Part shown: one piece after another, positions 15,129-25,323 of the stretch
Layout of the letters: each line of letters starts with the position of its first letter
How positions within the stretch are numbered: the first letter of the stretch is position 1
DNA from: Streptomyces collinus Tu 365
Lineage (GTDB): Bacteria > Actinomycetota > Actinomycetes > Streptomycetales > Streptomycetaceae
Direction of reading: 5' to 3'
Length of the DNA stretch: 64,000 nt
Assembly: GCF_000444875.1 (NCBI RefSeq)
Contig: NC_021985.1
Location: forward strand, 4,856,170-4,920,169
The notes under the pieces: model-generated
The model's database searches: none
What the model saw: the letters and a program-made list of their open reading frames with translations, nothing else
What the model was told of the DNA's origin: nothing
Made by a program: the position numbers and the translations under genes

Positions 15129-15940
15129 TGCTCTCCTAGCAGGCGGTCGAGGAGGCCCACTGAGTCCTGAGGGGTCAGGGCCTGCGTCCGCAGCATCGCA
15201 TACTTGCGCGCCAGGATGGACACCTCGTCCAGGTCGGAAACCCACTGGCTGCCGCGTTGCGACTCGGTGTACGCGACGTGCTGGTGGTCCGGCGTCTCCA
15301 GGAGCGTGAACGGGCCGTCGACGCCCGCGTGGAAGGGGCTGGACAGCGGGAGGACCTGGAGCGAGACGCAGGGCAGCTCGGTCATCTCGCGTAGGAAGTC
15401 GAGCTGTTGCCTGCGTACCTCCTGGGAGCCGACGCTCAGCAGCAGCGCGGGTTCCCAGATCACGAAGCTCAGCGTCGGCGGGTGCTTTCGGTGCAGGATC
15501 TCCTGGCGGGCGAGGCGGAGCCTCAGAGTGGTCTCCAACTTCTCCTCGGGATAGGCCGGGACGCGATTCTGCAGGATCGCGCGAGCGTACGGCTCGTTCT
15601 GCAACAGACCCGGCACCACGAGGGCGTCGTACCACGACAACGCGATCGCCTCCCGCTCCTGATCCATGTACTCCTCGGCCCACAGCGGGAACTGGTCCAC
15701 CTCCGGCAGGTTCGCCACCCCTGCGGCCAGCGTCCCCTTCGTGCCCAAATACTCGTCGAGCAGCTCCGCGATGTCCGGCTTGAGGGACCGGCGGCCCTGT
15801 TCGATGGAGGCGATCGTCTCCTCGTTGAGGTTGAGCGCGGCGCTCAGGCCCGACTGGCTCAGTCCCGCCGCCCTGCGTGCCGTGGCCAGCTGACGGCCGA
15901 GCATCCGCATCGCCGACTGGTTCCTCCGAGAAGTCGTCAT
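15125..15940 (-). CDS. WhiJ-like XRE regulator (HTH + DUF5753)
   Basis: This is a 271-residue DNA-binding regulator. Residues about 10-65 form an XRE helix-turn-helix (LGRQLATARRAAGLSQSGL, LNEETIASIEQGRR), and residues about 85-265 match DUF5753 (EREAIALSWYDALVVPGLLQ, PYARAILQNRVP, and VSLQVLPLS). The start at ATG 15940 follows GGGGAG. It precedes the DUF397 gene and is divergent from a small histidine-kinase-like ATPase gene; this trio is the WhiJ/AbaA arrangement that occurs in many copies in Streptomyces genomes. A perfect palindrome between the divergent starts (15983-16009) is the likely operator. Confidence 0.88.
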   Translation of the reverse strand: MTTSRRNQSAMRMLGRQLATARRAAGLSQSGLSAALNLNEETIASIEQGRRSLKPDIAELLDEYLGTKGTLAAGVANLPEVDQFPLWAEEYMDQEREAIALSWYDALVVPGLLQNEPYARAILQNRVPAYPEEKLETTLRLRLARQEILHRKHPPTLSFVIWEPALLLSVGSQEVRRQQLDFLREMTELPCVSLQVLPLSSPFHAGVDGPFTLLETPDHQHVAYTESQRGSQWVSDLDEVSILARKYAMLRTQALTPQDSVGLLDRLLGEQ

Positions 15941-15982
15941 GCCGCTGAACTCCCCACACGTGCCCGTACCCGACCCCGCCCG

Positions 15983-16009
15983 ATCCCGTACAAACGCTTT
16001 GTACGGGAT
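15983..16009. promoter_or_regulatory. Perfect 12-bp inverted repeat, likely operator of the XRE regulator
   Basis: Arm ATCCCGTACAAA (15983-15994), centre CGC, and its exact reverse complement (15998-16009). It lies 43 nt from both divergent starts (XRE at 15940, ATPase at 16053), so one bound dimer could control both genes. Confidence 0.7.
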
Positions 16010-16458
16010 TGCGCACTGATCAAGGCTAGTCACTCTGCGCGACCTTCGTCCCGTGAATGCGCAAACCGAACTGCCCTGCCAGCGCGACCAGTTCTACGGC
16101 CGCGCTCGCCGCTCCGTCCCTGCTGCCAGGCGGTTCACGGAGTGGTCGCTGAGCTACTGGGGACTCACCGCCTGGGAGCGGTCCGCCGACGTGTCGCTGT
16201 GCGTGAGCGAGCTGGCCACGAACGCGCTGCTGCACGGGGCACCGCCCGGGCGCGGCTTCCTGGTGCGGCTGCGGTACGACGGCGACCTCGTACGGGCCGA
16301 GGTGCACGACAGCGGCCCCGGTCTCCCCCAGGTGGTGGGGGAGACCGGGGCCGCTGACGAGGAGGGCGGGCGGGGGCTGCTGCTGGTCGCGTCCCTCGCC
16401 GACAAGTGGGGCGTGGGTCGGCGCGCCCCGGGCAAACTCGTCTGGTGCGAGTTCGCCG

Positions 16459-18228
<1,770 letters not shown>

Positions 18229-18380
18229 AGGTAGGGGTGCCGTTCTCCTCGTGGGGATGGATAGACCCAACCAGTATCCCATGGGGGGTAAAGCCGTTTT
18301 CTCGGTCGCGGGGCCGTCTGGGAGTATGGGAGTGCCAGAACGACTCCCCACTGCTCGAGAATCAAGAGGACGTGCCGATC

Positions 18381-20111
18381 GTGGCTCAGAGCACCGAGAC
18401 CACCGACTGGGTCTCCCGTTTCGCGGATGAGGTCATCGAAGAGTCGGAGCGCCGTGCCCCGGGCAAACCGGTCGTCGTCGCGTCCGGTCTCTCCCCGTCG
18501 GGCCCGATCCACCTGGGCAACCTGCGCGAGGTGATGACCCCGCACCTGGTCGCCGACGAGATCCGCCGCCGCGGCCACCAGGTCCGGCACCTGATCTCCT
18601 GGGACGACTACGACCGCTACCGCAAGGTGCCGGCCGGGGTCGCGGGTGTCGACGAGTCCTGGGCCGAGCACATCGGCAAGCCGCTCACCTCGGTGCCGGC
18701 GCCGAAGGGCTCCGCGTACGGGAGCTGGGCCGAGCACTTCAAGGCCGCGATGGTCGAGTCGCTGGCCGAGCTGGGCGTGGAGTTCGACGGGATCAGCCAG
18801 ACGGAGCAGTACACGTCCGGCACCTACCGCGAGCAGATCCTGCACGCCATGAAGCACCGCGGCGACATCGACGCGATCCTCGCCCAGTACCGCACGAAGA
18901 AGGCGCCGAAGAAGCAGCAGCAGAAGGCCGTCGACGAGGCCGAGCTGGAGGCCGAGGAGGGCTCGGGCGCCGCGGCCGAGGACGACGGCAGCTCCGGCGT
19001 CTCCGGGTACTTCCCGTACAAGCCGTACTGCGGCGACTGCGGCAAGGACCTGACGACGGTCACCTCGTACGACGACGACACCACCGAGCTGGCCTACACC
19101 TGCACGGCGTGCGGCTTCGGCGAGACGGTCCGGCTGAGCGAGTTCAACCGCGGCAAGCTGGTCTGGAAGGTCGACTGGCCGATGCGGTGGGCGTACGAAG
19201 GCGTGATCTTCGAGCCCTCCGGTGTCGACCACTCGTCGCCGGGCTCCTCCTTCCAGGTCGGCGGGCAGATCGTCGGCATCTTCGGCGGCGAGCAGCCCAT
19301 CGGCCCGATGTACGCCTTCGTCGGCATCTCCGGGATGGCGAAGATGTCGTCCTCGCGCGGCGGTGTGCCCACCCCGGCGGACGCGCTGCAGATCATGGAG
19401 CCGCAGCTGCTGCGCTGGCTCTACGCCCGCCGCCGGCCCAACCAGTCGTTCAAGATCGCCTTCGACCAGGAGATCCAGCGGCTCTACGACGAGTGGGACA
19501 AGCTGGCGGGCAAGGTCGCCGACGGCTCCGCGCTGCCGGCCGACGTGGCGGCGTACAGCCGGGCGGTCGGTACGGCCGCCGGTGAGCTGCCGAAGACCGC
19601 GCGTCCGCTGCCCTACCGCACCCTCGCGTCCGTCGCCGACATCACCGCAGGGCACGAGGACCAGGCCCTGCGCATCCTCGGCGAGCTGGACCCGGAGCAG
19701 CCGCTGGCCTCGCTCGACGAGGTACGGCCGCGCTACGACAAGGCCGAGGCGTGGATCAACACGCACGTCCCCGCCGACCAGCGGACGATCGTGCGCGACG
19801 AGCCCGACGCCGAGCTGCTGAAGTCCCTGGACGAGGCGTCCCAGCAGTCCGTGCGCCTGCTGGCCGACGGGCTCGCCGAGCACTGGTCCCTGGACGGGCT
19901 GACCCACCTCGTGTACGGCGTGCCCAAGGTGCAGGCCGGGTTCCCGGCCGACGCCACGCCGAAGGAGCTGCCGCCGGAGATCAAGACGGCCCAGCGGACC
20001 TTCTTCGCCCTGCTGTACCACCTGCTGGTGGGCCGGGACACCGGTCCGCGGCTGCCCACGCTGCTGCTGGCGGTCGGGCAGGACCGGGTGCGCAAGCTGC
20101 TCGGGGAGTAA
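18381..20111 (+). CDS. lysS: Class I lysyl-tRNA synthetase
   Basis: This is a class I (archaeal-type) lysyl-tRNA synthetase of 576 residues. SGPIHLGNLREV carries the HIGH motif, MAKMSSSRGG the KMSKS motif, and the cysteine pairs CGDCGKDL and CTACGF in the middle form a likely zinc ribbon. A charged Glu/Ala/Lys insertion (about 180-205) is seen just before the zinc region. I prefer GTG 18381 (VAQSTETTDW) because AGAGGA lies about 10 nt upstream; GTG 18372 is too close to it. It is divergent from argS. A 20-bp hairpin follows the stop. Confidence 0.94.
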   Translation: MAQSTETTDWVSRFADEVIEESERRAPGKPVVVASGLSPSGPIHLGNLREVMTPHLVADEIRRRGHQVRHLISWDDYDRYRKVPAGVAGVDESWAEHIGKPLTSVPAPKGSAYGSWAEHFKAAMVESLAELGVEFDGISQTEQYTSGTYREQILHAMKHRGDIDAILAQYRTKKAPKKQQQKAVDEAELEAEEGSGAAAEDDGSSGVSGYFPYKPYCGDCGKDLTTVTSYDDDTTELAYTCTACGFGETVRLSEFNRGKLVWKVDWPMRWAYEGVIFEPSGVDHSSPGSSFQVGGQIVGIFGGEQPIGPMYAFVGISGMAKMSSSRGGVPTPADALQIMEPQLLRWLYARRRPNQSFKIAFDQEIQRLYDEWDKLAGKVADGSALPADVAAYSRAVGTAAGELPKTARPLPYRTLASVADITAGHEDQALRILGELDPEQPLASLDEVRPRYDKAEAWINTHVPADQRTIVRDEPDAELLKSLDEASQQSVRLLADGLAEHWSLDGLTHLVYGVPKVQAGFPADATPKELPPEIKTAQRTFFALLYHLLVGRDTGPRLPTLLLAVGQDRVRKLLGE

Positions 20112-20125
20112 CGGCCCGCGTCATG

Positions 20126-20166
20126 CGAGGAGGGGGCGCCCGGTGTCACCGGGCGCCCCCTCCTCG
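20126..20166. terminator. Bidirectional terminator between lysS and the DUF2637 gene
   Basis: A 20-bp inverted repeat (CGAGGAGGGGGCGCCCGGTG at 20126-20145, its complement at 20147-20166) lies between convergent genes. The centre would form a tight 3-5 nt loop. Confidence 0.82.
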
Positions 20167-20182
20167 TACGTCACGTACGCCG

Positions 20183-21463
20183 TCAGGCGATGTGGTCCTC
20201 CTCCAGCTCCGCCGAGTGGCGCTGCTGGAACCGGTCCACCAGGGTCTTCAGGGCACTGGGGCTCAGCGCGGTGCCGAACGTGGCCTGGATGTTGTCACCC
20301 AGCACGCGCGGCGTCGGGTAGCTGCCGTCGATCGACTGCCGGAAGACCTGGTAGTAGGCCTCCTCGTCGGGCTCCGGCGGGCCGCCGCCCTCGCCCAGCT
20401 CCCGGGTCCGGTTCGGGCCCACCGGGATGGGGAAGCTGCCGGTCTCCTCCGGGGAGGGCTGCTGGAACCGCTCCGGCGGCTGCTCCTCGTACCAGTCCTC
20501 GTACTGCTCCTCCGGCAGGTACTGCGGGTCCGGCGGAGGCTCGTACGTGGGGTCGTAGCCGCCGTGGTAGTCGACCTCGCGCGGGGTCTGGAACCAGGGG
20601 CTCTGCTCGTCGTCCACCGGCGGCTCGGCGTACTGCCCGGCGGGGGGCGCCGCCGCCGCGCCCGCGTGCGCCCGCGTCGCCGCGGGCACGGGCTCGGCCG
20701 CCCGGGCGGGCGCGGCGCCCCGGTCCGCGGCGTGGGCGAGTTCGGGCTGCCGCTGCGCGGGGATCACCGCGGGCTCGATGCCGGCCGCGGCCAGGCCCGC
20801 CGGGGCCGTCTCGGCCAACGGGACGCCGTAGCGCGCGAGCCGCAGCGGCATCAGGGACTCCACCGGGGCCTTGCGGCGCCAGGCCCGGCCGAACCGGGCG
20901 TGCAGGCGGGCGCGGTAGACCAGCCGCTCCTGCTCCAGCTTGATCACCTGGTCGTAGGAGCGCAGCTCCCACAGCTTCATCCGGCGCCAGAGCAGGAAGG
21001 TGGGGACCGGGGAGAGCAGCCAGCGGGTGAGGCGGACGCCCTCCATGTGCTTGTCGGCCGTGATGTCCGCGATCCGGCCGATGGCGTGCCGGGCCGCCTC
21101 GACGGCGACCACGAACAGCACCGGGATCACCGCGTGCATGCCCACGCCCAGCGGGTCCGGCCAGGCGGCGGCGCCGTTGAAGGCGATCGTGGCCGCCGTC
21201 AGCAGCCAGGCCGTCTGCCGCAGGAGCGGGAAGGGGATACGGATCCAGGTCAGCAGCAGGTCAAGGGCGAGCAGAACGCAGATGCCCGCGTCGATGCCGA
21301 TCGGGAAGACGTAGGCGAAGTTCCCGAAGCCCTTCTTGATCGCCAGTTCGCGGACCGCCGCGTAGGAACCGGCGAAGCCGATACCGGCGATGATCATGGC
21401 GCCGGACACGACCACGCCGATGAGAACGCGGTGCATCCGAGTCAGCTGAAGTGGCGCGGCCAC
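20183..21463 (-). CDS. DUF2637 membrane protein (SpdB-like)
   Basis: This is a membrane protein of 426 residues. The first 140 residues contain four likely transmembrane helices (VLIGVVVSGAMIIAGIGFAG; VFPIGIDAGICVLLALDLLL; LLTAATIAFNGAAA; AVIPVLFVVAVEAARHAIG), matching DUF2637, also seen in plasmid SpdB transfer proteins. A basic linker (RRMKLWELRSYDQVIKLEQERL) leads to a long cytoplasmic, Pro/Glu-rich tail and a C-terminal helical block near LSPSALKTLVDRFQQRHS. GTG 21463 fits the GGAGG spacing; GTG 21469 is the alternative. No plasmid-like genes surround it, so it is probably a resident chromosomal gene. Confidence 0.82.
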   Translation of the reverse strand: MAAPLQLTRMHRVLIGVVVSGAMIIAGIGFAGSYAAVRELAIKKGFGNFAYVFPIGIDAGICVLLALDLLLTWIRIPFPLLRQTAWLLTAATIAFNGAAAWPDPLGVGMHAVIPVLFVVAVEAARHAIGRIADITADKHMEGVRLTRWLLSPVPTFLLWRRMKLWELRSYDQVIKLEQERLVYRARLHARFGRAWRRKAPVESLMPLRLARYGVPLAETAPAGLAAAGIEPAVIPAQRQPELAHAADRGAAPARAAEPVPAATRAHAGAAAAPPAGQYAEPPVDDEQSPWFQTPREVDYHGGYDPTYEPPPDPQYLPEEQYEDWYEEQPPERFQQPSPEETGSFPIPVGPNRTRELGEGGGPPEPDEEAYYQVFRQSIDGSYPTPRVLGDNIQATFGTALSPSALKTLVDRFQQRHSAELEEDHIA

Positions 21464-21487
21464 TCGCACTCCCCTCCCCTTGCGTGT

Positions 21488-21501
21488 TGTTGCGCGCAAC
21501 A
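21488..21501. promoter_or_regulatory. Perfect 14-bp palindrome upstream of the DUF2637 gene
   Basis: TGTTGCGCGCAACA lies 25 nt upstream of the start at 21463, where a -10 or operator would be. The cognate factor is unknown. Confidence 0.45.
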
Positions 21502-21507
21502 GAGTGG

Positions 21508-21530
21508 CACACGTGTGCGGCGCACGTGTG
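21508..21530 (-). terminator. Hairpin after the first DUF3558 lipoprotein gene
   Basis: CACACGTG (21508-21515) and CACGTGTG (21523-21530) form an 8-bp stem with a 7-nt loop just after the stop of the gene at 21536-22456. The left arm also sits inside a self-complementary GCACACGTGTGC, so an operator role is an alternative. Confidence 0.45.
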
Positions 21531-21535
21531 GCCGG

Positions 21536-22456
21536 TCAGCTCTTCTTCGCGGCCGACTTCGAGGGGGACGCTTCGGCGGAGGCCGACTTGGACGCCGCGG
21601 CGGACGGGGACTTCGACGCCGTCTTCGACCCCTGCTTCGAGGGCGACGTGGAGGGCTTGGTGGACGAACTCCCTCCGGATCCCTGGCCGTTGGCCGCCGT
21701 GACGGCCGCCACGACCTCCTTCACGGCCTTCTGGGCCGCCTTGCTCAGGTCGTCGGAGCTCGGGGTCTTCTCACCGGCCAGACCGGCGCCGTTGTAGTCG
21801 AGCGTGACGACCACGTTCTCGACCCGGGCGACGATCGTCTGCTGCTTGAAGGCGCCTTCCTTCTTCTTCAGGTCGTAGCGCACCAGGGTCGCCTCGGTGC
21901 CCGTGCCCGCCACCGGCTGCGCCTTGGTGTTCTTGGCCCCGGACACGCTCTGCGCGTCCCCGACCTGCTGGGTGAAGTACGCGTGCGCCTGCTTGTCGGC
22001 CGCGCCGCGGTCGGCGTCCGAGTCGAAGCGCAGCAGGGAGACGTTCAGCCAGCGGAACTGGGAGCCCTTGACGCCGTTGTTGTCCAGGCTGCTCCAGGAG
22101 CAGGAGGAGCGGGTCGCCGTGTCGTCGGAGGTGCCCTCCTTGCCCGAGCTCGCGCCCTTGGGCACCAGGTCGGACAGGGTGTTCTTGGCCAGGACGTGGC
22201 AGGGCTCCGGGAGCTTGCGGTACGCGGCCGCCTGCACGGTCGGGGACGCGCTCGCCGACGGCTGCTTCGACGTGGTGCCGCTCGGGGTCTGCTGCGCGCC
22301 GGCGCCGCCCTTGTCCTGGGAGTCGCCGGAATCCGAGGAGCAGGCCGCGGTGATCAGCACCGCGGGAACGGCCGCCGCGCAGACAAGGGCACGGCGAAGG
22401 CGCTTGGCTCGCTGGTGAGGCTGGGCAAGGACGTCTCGCTGGGCTGCTCGCTGCAT
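21536..22456 (-). CDS. DUF3558-family lipoprotein
   Basis: This is a predicted exported lipoprotein of 306 residues. A basic N-terminus and hydrophobic stretch lead to the lipobox ITAACSSD (lipidated Cys at about residue 40). The core (about 75-255) contains paired cysteines (PEPCHVL and SSCSWSSL) typical of DUF3558 proteins, and the last 50 residues are a low-complexity Ser/Lys/Ala tail. ATG 22456 follows AAGGA; the frame is open further upstream. A second DUF3558 gene lies directly upstream in the same direction, with 126 nt between them. Function unknown; it is probably held on the outer face of the membrane. Confidence 0.82.
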   Translation of the reverse strand: MQRAAQRDVLAQPHQRAKRLRRALVCAAAVPAVLITAACSSDSGDSQDKGGAGAQQTPSGTTSKQPSASASPTVQAAAYRKLPEPCHVLAKNTLSDLVPKGASSGKEGTSDDTATRSSCSWSSLDNNGVKGSQFRWLNVSLLRFDSDADRGAADKQAHAYFTQQVGDAQSVSGAKNTKAQPVAGTGTEATLVRYDLKKKEGAFKQQTIVARVENVVVTLDYNGAGLAGEKTPSSDDLSKAAQKAVKEVVAAVTAANGQGSGGSSSTKPSTSPSKQGSKTASKSPSAAASKSASAEASPSKSAAKKS

Positions 22457-22582
22457 GGTTCCTTCACTCATGACGCTCGGTGTTCGTGCGGGTTCCTGCG
22501 GGGCCACCGTACGCGGTGAAGGAGCTGTGCGGTTTCCGTTCGCGTCCTTCGCGGGCCCGGCCGGCCGGGCGCCCCGGGGTGC

Positions 22583-23497
22583 TCAACCGTTGAGCGCGTC
22601 GGCCAGTTGGGAGGCCAGATCACGGGCCCTGTCCTGCATTTCCTTGCTGTCGGGGACCGTTCCGGTGGCCGTCGGCTGCTCCTCGTACTCGAGGGTGACG
22701 ACGACGTTGGACGTGCGGAACACCACAGTCACGGTCCGCTGTTCGGCCGTCGAACCGGAGGTGTTCAGCTCGTCGTCCAGATACGCCTCGTCACCGAGAT
22801 CGGTCAGCACGCGGGGCTGGAGATCGGCCGAGGCGGTGCCGGAGGAGGAGTCCGACGGGGTCCCGGAGCCGTCCGGGGAGGCAGGCGTCCCGCCGCTCGC
22901 GCTCGCCTTGGGCGTCGGGGTGGTCGTGGCACCCGCGGGCGAGGGGCCGGAGCCGGAAGAACCCGAAGAACCCGAAGAAGCAGAAGAAGCAGAAGAATCC
23001 GACGAGTCGGGCGATCCGGTCGGGTCGGCCGGGGTGGAGGGGCTCGGCGCCGGCAGGTCGGCGGCCGTCTCCATGCCCTGGAACAGCTTCCGCGCCTGGT
23101 CGTCGTCGCTGACCGCGTTGTCGTACGACACCACGCGTTCGAGGTCGACCGAGAGGCGGTCGACCGCCTCGCTGGACTCCACCTTCCAGTGACAGCCCAC
23201 CTTGCGCTCGGTGTTGTAGGTGAGCGTGGCCTCGCCCCGGTACGCCTTGTCCCGCTGGCCGGGGTCGGTGATCTGCTTGATGCCGGGCAGCATGGCGTCG
23301 AGGGTGTCGTGGCCGACGGCGCCGCAGGGCTCGGGCAGGCTGCGGTACTTGCCGGGCTGGGCGGCCACCGTCGCGGTGCCGGCGTCGTCCGGGTTGGCGT
23401 CGTCCGTCCGGCCGCCGCTCCCGGAACCGCTCGTGCAGCCGGTCAGCAGGGCCGCGAGGAGGGCGGCGGTGCCGGTTACGTACGCCTTCCGCTGCAC
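22583..23497 (-). CDS. DUF3558-family lipoprotein, second copy
   Basis: This is a predicted lipoprotein of 304 residues related to the downstream gene. The lipobox is LLTGCTSG (Cys about 20). The family core is split: SLPEPCGAVGHDTLDAMLPG and VGCHWKVESSEA in the first half, then an 80-residue spacer rich in Ser, Pro, Gly and Thr, then a C-terminal strand set ending VVVTLEYEEQ. The Ser-rich part is encoded by a short GAAGAACCC / GAAGAAGCA repeat on the plus strand at about 22958-23000, a likely slippage-prone tract. GTG 23497 is 7 nt after GAGAGGAG. Function unknown. Confidence 0.82.
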   Translation of the reverse strand: MQRKAYVTGTAALLAALLTGCTSGSGSGGRTDDANPDDAGTATVAAQPGKYRSLPEPCGAVGHDTLDAMLPGIKQITDPGQRDKAYRGEATLTYNTERKVGCHWKVESSEAVDRLSVDLERVVSYDNAVSDDDQARKLFQGMETAADLPAPSPSTPADPTGSPDSSDSSASSASSGSSGSSGSGPSPAGATTTPTPKASASGGTPASPDGSGTPSDSSSGTASADLQPRVLTDLGDEAYLDDELNTSGSTAEQRTVTVVFRTSNVVVTLEYEEQPTATGTVPDSKEMQDRARDLASQLADALNG

Positions 23498-23723
23498 GGT
23501 CGGGCTCCTCTCGACGGTCTGCGCCCGTTCGGCGCTCCAGTGTCCCCGCTGGTTATTCGCTTGCCGGGGTGGGGCGTCCCCTGGAGACAATGTGTATCGC
23601 ACGCACCGCCGTGGATGCCGTTCCCTTGTCCCTTTCGGTCGACTCAGGCACCACTTTTGCGTTTTGTTGCTCTTCAGCCTTTTGTCATCTTTTTGTCATT
23701 GTTCTCGGGGGAAAGAGGAAGTC

Positions 23724-24917
23724 ATGTCGTACGTGGAGATGCCCGGCGCGAAGGTCCCGATCCGGATGTGGACCGATCCCGCGACGGTGGAGGACGTGGC
23801 CCTGCGCCAGCTCCAGAACGTGGCCACCCTGCCCTGGATCAAGGGCCTGGCCGTGATGCCGGACGTGCACTACGGGAAGGGCGCGACCGTCGGCTCGGTC
23901 ATCGCGATGCGCGGAGCGGTGTGCCCGGCCGCGGTGGGCGTGGACATCGGGTGCGGCATGTCCGCGGTGCGGACGTCGCTGACGGCGAACGACCTGCCCG
24001 GTGAGCTGTCCCGGCTGCGCTCGAAGATCGAGCAGGCGATCCCGGTGGGCCGGGGGATGCACGAGGACCCGGTCGAGCCGGGCGCGTTCCACGGCCTGGC
24101 GACCGCCGGGTGGGACGACTTCTGGGGGCGGTTCGACGGCGTCGCGGAAGCGGTCAGGTTCCGTCAGGAGCGCGCCACGAAGCAGATGGGAACGCTCGGA
24201 GGCGGTAACCACTTCATCGAGGTGTGCACCGACACGGACGGTACGGTCTGGCTGATGCTGCACTCCGGGTCCCGCAACATCGGCAAGGAACTCGCCGAGC
24301 ACCACATCGGCGTGGCCCAGAAGCTCCCGCACAACCAGGACCTGGTCGACCGCGACCTCGCCGTCTTCGTCTCGGACACCCCGCAGATGGCGGCCTACCG
24401 CAACGACCTGTTCTGGGCGCAGGAGTACGCCAAGCACAACCGGGCGCTCATGATGGCGCTCCTGAAGGACGTCGTCCGCAAGGAGTTCAAGAAGGCCCGG
24501 CCGACCTTCGAGCCGGAGATCTCCTGCCACCACAACTACGTGGCCGAGGAGCGCTACGAGGGCATGGACCTGCTCGTCACCCGCAAGGGCGCGATCCGGG
24601 CCGGCTCCGGCGAGTTCGGGATCATCCCGGGCTCGATGGGCACCGGCTCGTACATCGTGAAGGGCCTTGGCAACGACGCGTCCTTCAACTCCGCCTCGCA
24701 CGGCGCGGGCCGGCGCATGAGCCGGAACGCGGCCAAGCGGCGCTTCTCCACGAAGGACCTGGAGGACCAGACGCGGGGCGTGGAGTGCCGCAAGGACTCC
24801 GGCGTCGTGGACGAGATCCCGGGCGCGTACAAGTCCATCGACCAGGTCATCGACCAGCAGCGGGACCTGGTGGAGGTCGTGGCCAAGCTGAAGCAGGTCG
24901 TCTGCGTGAAGGGCTGA
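23724..24917 (+). CDS. rtcB: RtcB-family RNA ligase
   Basis: This predicted Mn/GTP-dependent RNA ligase joins 2',3'-cyclic phosphate (or 3'-phosphate) and 5'-OH RNA ends; 397 residues, the short bacterial form. Metal ligands include Cys77 in GVDIGCGMS and the His in GGGNHFIEV; the guanylylated histidine is in NSASHGAGRRMSR. ATG 23724 is preceded by GGAAAGAGGAAG. Bacterial rtcB often sits beside rtcA, archease or rtcR; none is visible here. The 100 nt upstream are unusually T-rich, with two TTTTGTCAT blocks (about 23683-23698), unlike the rest of the window. Confidence 0.93.
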   Translation: MSYVEMPGAKVPIRMWTDPATVEDVALRQLQNVATLPWIKGLAVMPDVHYGKGATVGSVIAMRGAVCPAAVGVDIGCGMSAVRTSLTANDLPGELSRLRSKIEQAIPVGRGMHEDPVEPGAFHGLATAGWDDFWGRFDGVAEAVRFRQERATKQMGTLGGGNHFIEVCTDTDGTVWLMLHSGSRNIGKELAEHHIGVAQKLPHNQDLVDRDLAVFVSDTPQMAAYRNDLFWAQEYAKHNRALMMALLKDVVRKEFKKARPTFEPEISCHHNYVAEERYEGMDLLVTRKGAIRAGSGEFGIIPGSMGTGSYIVKGLGNDASFNSASHGAGRRMSRNAAKRRFSTKDLEDQTRGVECRKDSGVVDEIPGAYKSIDQVIDQQRDLVEVVAKLKQVVCVKG

Positions 24918-24944
24918 CGCTTCTGCCCGCGCCCTCTCCCGCCC

Positions 24945-24971
24945 GGCGGGCCGGAACCGTTCGGGCCCGCC
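24945..24971 (+). terminator. Hairpin after rtcB
   Basis: GGCGGGCC (24945-24952) pairs with GGCCCGCC (24964-24971) across an 11-nt loop, 28 nt after the rtcB stop. No U-tract is present. Confidence 0.55.
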
Positions 24972-25029
24972 GCGCTGTCTACCGCTGTGTCCGTCGCTGT
25001 GCCATCAACTTCTCGCTACGGGGGCCGGG

Positions 25030-25323
25030 TTGACGAAGCGTACGCGTGTGGCTGCCGGGACGTGGGCGGCCGTGCTCCTGCTGGCCGGGGGCAGCCTGCT
25101 CACCGGCTGCTCCGACAGCTACAACGACAAGCGGGGCAAGGGGGACGCCCCGGTGCGGGGCCGGGCCGGGGACGACACCCCGGCCGAGGTGTTCAACATG
25201 CCCGACGGCTTCGGGAACCTGGCCACCAAGTGTGTGGGGCACGGCTTCCGGGCCTATGTGACGACCAATGCCAGCGGCCCGTCCAACGTCCAGATCGTGG
25301 AGGACAAGGCGTGCGCCGGCTGA
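25030..25323 (+). CDS. Small lipoprotein, first of a tandem pair
   Basis: This is a predicted lipoprotein of 97 residues. The N-terminal hydrophobic segment AAVLLLAGGSLL precedes the lipobox LLTGCSDS (Cys about 27). The mature part is only about 70 residues and carries RGKGDAPV, PAEVFNMPDGFGNLATKC and RAYVTTN, all repeated in the next gene. One further Cys lies in LATKCVG and another near the end (DKACAG), so a disulfide is possible. TTG 25030 is the best available start, but no clear Shine-Dalgarno is seen; GTG 25048 is an alternative. Function unknown; the family appears to be actinobacterial. Confidence 0.75.
   Translation: MTKRTRVAAGTWAAVLLLAGGSLLTGCSDSYNDKRGKGDAPVRGRAGDDTPAEVFNMPDGFGNLATKCVGHGFRAYVTTNASGPSNVQIVEDKACAG

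Noticed and set aside
18229..18380. T-box riboswitch between argS and lysS
   Set aside because: The 152-nt gap has no T-box sequence or clear stem-loop series.
20183..21463. Integrated plasmid (AICE) suggested by the SpdB-like DUF2637 protein
   Set aside because: No integrase, att repeat, replication or transfer gene is near; neighbours are housekeeping genes.
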